From the IMG/VR virus record IMGVR_UViG_3300042291_000957, positions 26,420 through 90,419 of that record: DNA of 64,000 nt; one strand, written 5' to 3'. The notes under the pieces are model-generated. The model saw nothing but the letters and a program-made list of their open reading frames with translations, did not search any database and had not been told where the DNA came from. Below, in pieces: positions 57,648 to 64,000 of this stretch. Position numbers and translations under genes: made by a program. The stretch comes from a virus. Each line of letters begins with the position of its first letter. Position 1 is the first letter of the stretch.

Positions 57648-58475
57648 TTAACTATATGTTATTCTAACAAGACCACCGGCGCCAAAGCTGCCCCAGCAGG
57701 CACTCGATGAGTCGGTTGCGTGGCCTGCGCCGCCACCACCTGGCCAGGTTGCGTGTGCTGAACAACAGGCCAAATTGCCCACGCAGCGATGTTTGCCGCC
57801 AACTCCATGATTTGTGCTAATTGGTCCGGAAGGTGAGCCTGCAACAGAAAAGTTATCTGCACAACAGTCATATGAAGAATTGTATGATCCAGCTGTGCCT
57901 CTAAAACACATATCAGACCCGTATACTGGTGTATCACAAGCATTATTGCCCCAACCGGCATTGTAGTTACCCACGTTACACTGAACATTACCAATGTGGC
58001 AGTTATAGCAGCTGGAGGTCATATCCCACATAGTAAAGCCACCCATGCCGCCGATGGCACAGAAATTGCTGAGACCAGTGCCATTGACAAAGCTGGTGCA
58101 TCCATGTCGACAATTTTGATTACATGAACAGCAGCAGCTACAATCCGATGAGCCAGCAGCGCATACAGTATATACAGAGCCATCTGTAAATCCATTCACT
58201 GATTTTTGCAATGTTCTTACGCCGTAATTGCCGCCTTGGCCACCGATGCCGTGATCATAGTCACCACCTGACGAGCCACCTGGGCCGCCACCTGACAGTA
58301 TTTCAAACTTGATTGTAGTAGTCCCTGTGGGTACTGTCCACGCACAACACTGGCCACCATTTTGTGGGCTCCAATTGTTGAGATTCCAGATATACTGTTC
58401 TCTTTGTTCTTCGATCCTGCACTTGTGCTGACCGTTGGAAAAAATTATACCGCAATTTGATAATTGTACTGGCAT
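57648..58475 (-). CDS. Gly/Cys-rich tail-tip protein, paralogue B
   Basis: Same length (275) and 24 Cys, with 23 of them at the same positions as in copy A; the cores from GGGPGGSSGGD to the end are mostly identical. N-terminus (MPVQLSNCGIIFSNGQHKCR) and two loops (WDMTSSCYNCH, NSSYDCCADNFSVAGSPSG) vary. The duplication with variable loops fits host-range diversification. Confidence 0.7.
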   Translation of the reverse strand: MPVQLSNCGIIFSNGQHKCRIEEQREQYIWNLNNWSPQNGGQCCAWTVPTGTTTIKFEILSGGGPGGSSGGDYDHGIGGQGGNYGVRTLQKSVNGFTDGSVYTVCAAGSSDCSCCCSCNQNCRHGCTSFVNGTGLSNFCAIGGMGGFTMWDMTSSCYNCHIGNVQCNVGNYNAGWGNNACDTPVYGSDMCFRGTAGSYNSSYDCCADNFSVAGSPSGPISTNHGVGGKHRCVGNLACCSAHATWPGGGGAGHATDSSSACWGSFGAGGLVRITYS

Positions 58476-58477
58476 TT

Positions 58478-59353
58478 TTAATTCTCTCTTTTCATATCTT
58501 CAATTTCTGCTTTTAGAGCCTTGACAGCTTCTATCAGCAAAGGAATTAATTTTTCATACTTTACAGCAAGATATCCATCTTCTCTTTCAACCACAGCTGA
58601 TGGTATTATTTCTTTTACTTCTTGAGCAAGAACTCCTACGTCCAGCATGGTACGTTCTGGATACATTTCTTGCGCAATTTTATTCCAGTGATACTGATAG
58701 CCTGATATTTTTAGTAATTTTTCTAGGCTATTATCAATCTTTGAAATATTCTCTTTCAGTTTAATATCCGAAGCTGCATATGCAACAATTTCTCCGCCTA
58801 CATACATGGCACCAGTTACGCCAACGCCGCCAGTGACTGTTAGTGTTCCGGTAGAGTTGCTGCTGCTGGTCTGAGCACCTAATAAATTCAACTTACCAGT
58901 GCTTGGTTGATATGTCATTTTGGTAGACGACACATTCACGGCAGTTATATTGCCCGATGTAGCTGAGGTGAGCAAAGGATAGTGTAGGGTTGCCGATGTT
59001 GTTTGATCACTGAGTGAAATACCAGCCGATGCAAAACTTAATGTTCCAGAGCCGTTGGTTGAAAGAAGTTGATTGGCTGTGCCGTCAGCGGCAGGCAGTG
59101 TCCATACTAAATTAGCTGATATTGTTGCAGGGGCTTGAAATCCAACGTAATTTGACGAATCACTATCTGCGAATCGCAAATCATTTTGTGCATTTAACTG
59201 AATGTTTGCGGTAGCAACAACTTGTCCAGTTCCGCCCGGACTAAGAGTGATATTCTGATCCGCCGCGGTGGTCAAGGCTTGTTCGGGCGAAATTTGAATA
59301 GATCCTACTAGTGCAGGGCTACCCACAAGTCCGCTATTGATTCTTCTTGCCAT
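58478..59353 (-). CDS. Tail fibre with S74 self-cleaving chaperone domain
   Basis: The N-terminal shaft is beta-rich (GVGVTGAMYVGGEIV). The C-terminal 100 residues are a peptidase S74 intramolecular chaperone: AASDIKLKENISKIDNSLEK, then VGVLAQEVKEIIPSAVV and GYLAVKYEKLIPLLIEAVKA and a coiled-coil end. S195 and K200 are the expected Ser-Lys dyad (spacing five, as in endosialidase). It would trimerise the fibre and cleave itself off. Confidence 0.88.
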   Translation of the reverse strand: MARRINSGLVGSPALVGSIQISPEQALTTAADQNITLSPGGTGQVVATANIQLNAQNDLRFADSDSSNYVGFQAPATISANLVWTLPAADGTANQLLSTNGSGTLSFASAGISLSDQTTSATLHYPLLTSATSGNITAVNVSSTKMTYQPSTGKLNLLGAQTSSSNSTGTLTVTGGVGVTGAMYVGGEIVAYAASDIKLKENISKIDNSLEKLLKISGYQYHWNKIAQEMYPERTMLDVGVLAQEVKEIIPSAVVEREDGYLAVKYEKLIPLLIEAVKALKAEIEDMKREN

Positions 59354-59368
59354 GATCTTATCCTTTTA

Positions 59369-59689
59369 TTAAGCTGTTGCAGTTTCAATACCGTAGACTA
59401 CAGCATTTACACCTATAGCACTTGAGCGAACAACTAATAGTTTTCCGGCATCTAGTACAATACCTGTGCGCTCTAGCACACCTTTAGCTGACAGACTAGT
59501 GTCAAATTCAATATATTCCGAATCTGCTGGTGTGGCTGATGACGATACTGCTACTCTAACGGTAGCTGCCGAAGCACCTCTGTTTACTATATTGACAGTT
59601 ACTACTGAAAATGTGCTTGCGGGTACTGTATACAGCGTAGTATTCGTTGCCGCTGCTAGATCTGCTATTCCTAATCTTCCTGTTGCCAT
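59369..59689 (-). CDS. Small virion-type protein, 106 aa
   Basis: MATGRLGIADLAAATNTTLY then VPASTFSVVTVNIVNRGASA and SEYIEFDTSLSAKGVLERTG form a beta-sandwich-like small protein common in marine phage tail regions. GGAG ribosome site and AATAAATA late motif precede it. Possibly a tip or decoration unit. Confidence 0.65.
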   Translation of the reverse strand: MATGRLGIADLAAATNTTLYTVPASTFSVVTVNIVNRGASAATVRVAVSSSATPADSEYIEFDTSLSAKGVLERTGIVLDAGKLLVVRSSAIGVNAVVYGIETATA

Positions 59690-59704
59690 AATGTATTCTC
59701 CATG

Positions 59705-59712
59705 TATTTATT
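59705..59712 (-). promoter_or_regulatory. Late promoter motif (AATAAATA)
   Basis: Minus-strand AATAAATA just after the stop of the giant gene and 15 bases before the 59369 start region; GGAG follows. Confidence 0.45.
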
Positions 59713-62700
59713 TAGCTTAAAAAGTAATTGAATGCTATAGGTATGCCTATGACTCCGCCTCTGAACTCAAAGACTGCATTCATCTTGATTGGTCCTGCTG
59801 TTACCGTAGTTATCACGTTTGAGCTGATAAAAATACTACCTGCTGTTACGGAGTTAACATTCAAGCTGGCACCACCACCGCCAATCTGTCCGGCGATATA
59901 TGCTTTGATTGCTCGTTGTGTGGGTACGATGTTATCTGAATCTGCTGTAAAGAACGGGTCTGTTGAAAATTCAGTGATTGTAGCTGACCCACCTCCCAGT
60001 GTTACGTTGCCCAGGTTAAGTTCTTGCAGTCCTGAAATATTAAACGCATCTGCATTTAATGTAGCAATACCAGTTGATTGTTCAATGGCAAACAAATCGC
60101 CAACTCGGAAGTTACCGTCTTGGTCAGTACTTGTAAAGAACACTCTACCCCCACCATTTTCTACTGTTTCATTTGCAGGAATTGCCGATTGTAGTGGTAT
60201 TCCTGGATAATTAGTATCGATGAAGCTGCCTGTACCTATGTCTAAGAAGTCATGTCCTGTAAGTCGAACTTGGCTGTATTTCAGTCGCGTAGTAACATCT
60301 GTGCCGTCAGGTGGCGCTTCTGATATGGTTAGTTGCGGGCTGATCTGTAAAAACGCTGTGTAGGCGCCGTCGTTAGTGCCCAAGAATGTAATCACGTTGA
60401 CTAACTTGAAAGTTCTGTCAGGTAAATGACTGAACACCACATTTGCACCTGGTGTAGGACGTTCAAAAAGTCTGCGAGTGGCCACAAAAGTGCCAGGTTG
60501 AAACAGATCTGAATAACCATCACCGGTATCTACTTCACCGCTGCCTGTGACAAACTGTGTGCCCCTGTTTACAAAACTAGGATTAGCCAATACACCACTG
60601 TTTTTCCTTACTGTCACAGGAGATTCAAACGTGTTGTTAGGATCGGTAAATGTGATTGTAGGCACAGTAGCGTAGCCTGATCCAGGTTCTGTGATATTGA
60701 CCTGGAATAGTTTGTCAGCGGCCACTTTGGCTCGACCTCTAGCAGTAGCGCCGGTTCTGATATATGTAGCTACATCACCTGTGCTGCCACCGACTCCCAC
60801 AAACAAGCCGTAACGATTTCTATTACCAAAAGTGATTGCTGAGAAACCACTAGCAGCCGTAGAAGTAGTTCTGGTTGTCCATGTCACTCCATCTGGCGAT
60901 GTAGCTGCTGCTGTAGTTGTGCTCACTGCAAGGAATACTCCCTGACCGTAAGTGACTTTAGTCCAAACTGCTGTAGCTGGTAATGTGCTGGCTGTCCAAG
61001 TTATACCGTCTAAACTATAAGCAGCAATAGTACCGCTAGTGCTTGAAATAGCAACGAATCTGTTGTTACCGTAAGCGATGCTGTTCCAGTTTGAGCTAGA
61101 AGGCAATGTGCCTGCAGTCCAAGTGCCTGTGACTGTGGTCGATGTAGCATAATTAGTTACGTTGGTACCACTCTTGATTGCAACAAATCTGTTTTTGCCG
61201 TAAGCGATAGCTGTAAATCCAGTGGTAGTTAATGTACCAGTTTGATCCCAATTTTCACCGTCATTGCTGATTCGTACTGTGGTTACATCACTGCTAACAG
61301 CTACAAATTTTTGTTTACCAAAAGCCACATCAACCCATGTAGCAGAAGTCTGCATGCTAGTTGCTGACCAAGTAATACCATCATCACTGTATGCTCCAGT
61401 GGTATTAGCACTAGTGCCAACCACGGCAACAAATTTGCTGACCTTGCCTACAGAAGAACTGTCGTCAAACAGGCCTGCAGTCATTGCTGACCATGCTGCT
61501 GCGCTAGGCATCAAGCTGGCTCTAGTAGTCCATGCTACTCCATCTTCTGAAGTTGCACCTACTGTGCTTCCGCTTCTTAAGGCCACATATCTACCACCAA
61601 TACCGTAACCGCTGTGATCAAATTCTAAGATAGCACCTGTGGTAGAATTCACTGCGGTGATTGTAATCACTAGATCGTTAGCAGTTGTAGTGCCGCCTAG
61701 GCTGGTACCTAATATGGTTATGGTCTCTAATCTAGTATAACCTGTTCCAGCACCTTGAATAGATGGTATATATTTCCATCCATTACGTATCACTGTGAAG
61801 GTAGCTCCTGTGCCCGAACCTGCATATGTTCCTGTTACCGTAGTATACACAGAAGTAGTTTCACCGTATTTCGCAGCGGTCCATGTGCCTGAAGTTGGCA
61901 GTGTGACTGCTGTGCTGGCATATCCAGGCGCTGAGAACGTTACTCTAGGTTCAATAATATATGTAGTAGAAGCATCAGGCGATGTAATTGCAGTGCCCGC
62001 AACCAAATGATCAAATCCTGCTGTGCCGTCTGATTCTTTAAGTAATCCTGCTACTTTAGTGCCTGAATTATATGTGTTAATGATACCAAACTGACCAACA
62101 CCTGCGCCACCTGTTAACACAATCTTCATACCTATGTAGGCAGTGCTAGATTCACCGTCTGTAGCAGCAATGGTCACTGAAGTAGAAGTGCCGCCCTGTG
62201 CAGTATTGGAGTTGGTTATGTAACCAAAGCCTCCAAGATTGCCTTCTGCCTCTGGGGCATTTGTACTGTCATCAACAAGATCCAACATGCGAACTTCAAA
62301 TACAGCATCGTCACGGAATTCATCATTCTCAACAACTTGCCCACTTCCGCCACCTGTGAGTGTATAACTGACTTCTGTGTAATCTATACCTGCATTTTGG
62401 AATTCTATTTGCAGCAAGGCAGATCCGTCAGTGATCACACGATCAATCACTGCTTCAAACTGTAGTCTGTTGTCAACTACTCCAGTTCCTGCAGTTTCGG
62501 TTGCATCAAAACCTTCTGCTACGGATCCAAAATCACCGTATGAGTTGTTACCGTTGGTTGCTCTGATTCGACCACCGTTTTCTGCTAGATATGCAATGTG
62601 GGCGTAATAGCTAAACACGGACACTAATTCAGCACGACCGTTGTTGGTAATCCAAGCGCCAATACCGTCTGATATTACCTGTGTAAAGTCGTTGGAAACA

Positions 62701-64000
62701 ATACTGTCGTTGCCGCCGTTATGCAAAGCACCATCAATCTTTTGACCAACAGCCGCTGTACCTAGAGTAGTAACACCCTGCACATAAGGTGAACGTGTTA
62801 TAATCCAAGTACGATAATCTTCTGGGCCCCAGCCTGGATCAAGCGATGCATACGCACCTGCAGATACTCTTGAGGTACCGTATTCATTTTCGGCTAACAG
62901 ATCTCCAGTAAGTCCTTGCAGAGTTTGATCTCTAACACCAGTAGCGTCTCTGAGATAATACATGTCTTCTTCTAGGCTGCCCATCACACTGTTTGCATAG
63001 TATCTAGCTGCGTATCTAGATTTGTAGTTGCCTGGATATTTCAAATCATACTTTAGTGCATCAATGTAAGCATTAACATCTCTGAGGCAGGCTGTGCTGC
63101 TGTAGAATAGACTCACTGTCATAGACCCACTACCGTCGCTGGCAATATCAAACGCTGTATTTGAATCTCTTGTGGTAGCAATCTTAAAAGTAGTTGAGCT
63201 GACCACATTCTGTACATAATAAGTGGTTGTGGTATTGACTCCGCCAAATACAGTACCAGTGAATCTAATAGCTGCGTTTCTGGTCATCCAAGCAGTTGAT
63301 GTGCAGGTAAACAAGTCAGTGGCTGCTGTGGCTGCTGTGACCGCGGTAGTGTAGGTTGAATCAATGTAAGCATCAATTTCTGCAACAATATAGTCTCTGT
63401 TGCGCTCTAATTGTAGCACAGCATAGTCAACCATTCTATTGCCTGTGGCACAACGACTGCCTTCATTGGTAGCACCGTAGACAATATCATCTACCATGGT
63501 CATTAGTGTTTCAATACGAGCCTGTGCTGTAGCATCGCCGCCTACGTTGGCCAGTGCTTCTGTCTTGGCATTAGTTAGTGCGTCTCTAGTAATGGTTTTT
63601 TGATTACCAACAAACACATCTGCTGCTGAAGCTCTTAGATATGAGTATGCTGCTTCTCTAGTTTTGAAGTTGCTGTTGAACATAAAGTCAAACATCACAG
63701 CTTCTAGGATCAATCGAGTATCTCTAATACATTTGGTTTGGAGATATCGAATCTTAGGTGTAACTCCGTCAGTTTTGTACGCACTTGGGAATATCGCATT
63801 AAAGGCTGTACCACCTGACGATAAGCAAGATACAGTAATGCTTGTTATGTTAACAATATCACCTGCTGCTAAACCGTGTGTTGCAGTAGTCACTACCGCA
63901 TATCCTGTAGAGTTATTATAGACAAAGTTACTAACTGCTAACTCTGTTCCATTGGATTTCGTTACTATTCCACCACTGACATAGGTGTGTGCGAGAGTAT
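59712..64000 (-). CDS. Giant tail-fibre/virion protein, partial (N-terminus beyond window)
   Basis: The frame is open from 64000 leftwards, so at least 1,428 residues are visible. A C-terminal baseplate- or fibre-like end (GVIGIPIAFNYFLS) follows a region with DSDNIVPTQRAIKAYIAGQI. Genomic 60745-61610 encodes seven repeats of about 40 residues with a YGNNRFVAISS strand and SLDGITWTASTLP-like turn, suggesting a seven-bladed beta-propeller. The earlier half has helical bundle parts (RDYIVAEIDAYIDSTYTTAV) and SDPGWGPEDY-type loops. Large marine myovirus fibres show this mix. Confidence 0.85.
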   Translation of the reverse strand, partial: TLAHTYVSGGIVTKSNGTELAVSNFVYNNSTGYAVVTTATHGLAAGDIVNITSITVSCLSSGGTAFNAIFPSAYKTDGVTPKIRYLQTKCIRDTRLILEAVMFDFMFNSNFKTREAAYSYLRASAADVFVGNQKTITRDALTNAKTEALANVGGDATAQARIETLMTMVDDIVYGATNEGSRCATGNRMVDYAVLQLERNRDYIVAEIDAYIDSTYTTAVTAATAATDLFTCTSTAWMTRNAAIRFTGTVFGGVNTTTTYYVQNVVSSTTFKIATTRDSNTAFDIASDGSGSMTVSLFYSSTACLRDVNAYIDALKYDLKYPGNYKSRYAARYYANSVMGSLEEDMYYLRDATGVRDQTLQGLTGDLLAENEYGTSRVSAGAYASLDPGWGPEDYRTWIITRSPYVQGVTTLGTAAVGQKIDGALHNGGNDSIVSNDFTQVISDGIGAWITNNGRAELVSVFSYYAHIAYLAENGGRIRATNGNNSYGDFGSVAEGFDATETAGTGVVDNRLQFEAVIDRVITDGSALLQIEFQNAGIDYTEVSYTLTGGGSGQVVENDEFRDDAVFEVRMLDLVDDSTNAPEAEGNLGGFGYITNSNTAQGGTSTSVTIAATDGESSTAYIGMKIVLTGGAGVGQFGIINTYNSGTKVAGLLKESDGTAGFDHLVAGTAITSPDASTTYIIEPRVTFSAPGYASTAVTLPTSGTWTAAKYGETTSVYTTVTGTYAGSGTGATFTVIRNGWKYIPSIQGAGTGYTRLETITILGTSLGGTTTANDLVITITAVNSTTGAILEFDHSGYGIGGRYVALRSGSTVGATSEDGVAWTTRASLMPSAAAWSAMTAGLFDDSSSVGKVSKFVAVVGTSANTTGAYSDDGITWSATSMQTSATWVDVAFGKQKFVAVSSDVTTVRISNDGENWDQTGTLTTTGFTAIAYGKNRFVAIKSGTNVTNYATSTTVTGTWTAGTLPSSSNWNSIAYGNNRFVAISSTSGTIAAYSLDGITWTASTLPATAVWTKVTYGQGVFLAVSTTTAAATSPDGVTWTTRTTSTAASGFSAITFGNRNRYGLFVGVGGSTGDVATYIRTGATARGRAKVAADKLFQVNITEPGSGYATVPTITFTDPNNTFESPVTVRKNSGVLANPSFVNRGTQFVTGSGEVDTGDGYSDLFQPGTFVATRRLFERPTPGANVVFSHLPDRTFKLVNVITFLGTNDGAYTAFLQISPQLTISEAPPDGTDVTTRLKYSQVRLTGHDFLDIGTGSFIDTNYPGIPLQSAIPANETVENGGGRVFFTSTDQDGNFRVGDLFAIEQSTGIATLNADAFNISGLQELNLGNVTLGGGSATITEFSTDPFFTADSDNIVPTQRAIKAYIAGQIGGGGASLNVNSVTAGSIFISSNVITTVTAGPIKMNAVFEFRGGVIGIPIAFNYFLS
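60745..61610 (-). repeat. Seven propeller-like repeats inside giant fibre gene
   Basis: About seven degenerate 120-base units, each encoding a (F/Y)G..(K/R)FVA(V/I)S strand and an (S)xDGxTW Asp-box-like turn. Units 4-6 are most alike. Confidence 0.75.

Noticed and set aside
1-64000. tRNA genes, CRISPR arrays, integrase or IS elements
   Set aside because: None were recognised by eye on either strand; a tRNAscan and CRISPR search would be needed to exclude them.
1-64000. Cyanophage origin
   Set aside because: No photosystem, plastocyanin electron-transport or carbon-metabolism genes were found; the cupredoxin-like domain is part of a fibre.

Overview
The window is about 64 kb of an AT-rich contractile-tailed (T4-like) phage genome. 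The evidence is a set of T4 core genes, mostly on the minus strand: clamp loader gp62, helicase UvsW, UvsY, UvsX, gp32, terminases gp16 and gp17, gp4, a gp48/54-like baseplate protein, tail tube gp19, sheath gp18, necks gp13 and gp14, and tail completion gp15. The gene style (short overlaps, gp13/gp14 divergent, HNH-like zinc protein beside a dNMP kinase, S74 tail fibre) resembles marine and freshwater T4-like phages of AT-rich bacteria. No photosynthesis genes are present, so nothing marks it as a cyanophage. A secreted Ala/Lys-rich protein with a signal peptide of proteobacterial style and a complement of heptose genes point to a Gram-negative host, perhaps a betaproteobacterium; that host call is a weak inference.

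Layout. 1-3.5 kb: end of a virion-type gene, small unknown genes, a 195-residue DnaE-like protein and gp62. 3.5-13.7 kb: sugar island 1, with methyltransferases, glycosyltransferases and three genes that fit UDP-N-acetyl-L-fucosamine synthesis. 13.7-15.1 kb: UvsW. 15.1-23.5 kb: an unknown gene, then sugar island 2 with five paralogous GT-B-like proteins interrupted by a two-gene plus-strand insert, and a nucleotidyltransferase-cupin fusion. 23.5-26.4 kb: the gp32-uvsX-(76 aa)-uvsY operon behind a clear sigma70-like promoter. 26.5-39 kb: packaging and tail genes. 39-44.5 kb: HNH-like protein, dNMP kinase, gp13, and the plus-strand gp14-gp15 operon. 44.5-56 kb: a fibre with a cupredoxin-like tip, then an ADP-heptose / carbamoyltransferase / GT9 cluster that also holds six small 2OG-oxygenase-like genes. 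56-64 kb: host-contact proteins, including two cysteine-rich paralogues, an S74 self-cleaving fibre and a giant protein with a seven-repeat propeller-like region that runs off the right edge.

Regulation. Two kinds of promoter are visible. Early sigma70-like promoters (17-bp spacers) precede gp32, the dNMP kinase, gp62 and the gene at 15133-16329; the last would give a leaderless mRNA. T4-late-like TATAAATA/GATAAATA/AATAAATA motifs precede virion genes and also the sugar islands, so the glycan genes are probably expressed late. Strong hairpin terminators follow gp19, the 117-residue gene, the 27003 gene and the 56083 gene. Three of the four convergent gene pairs end in a shared four-base palindromic stop (TTAA or CTAG). 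No tRNA, CRISPR, integrase or insertion sequence was recognised, and no gene-free stretch exceeds about 150 bases.
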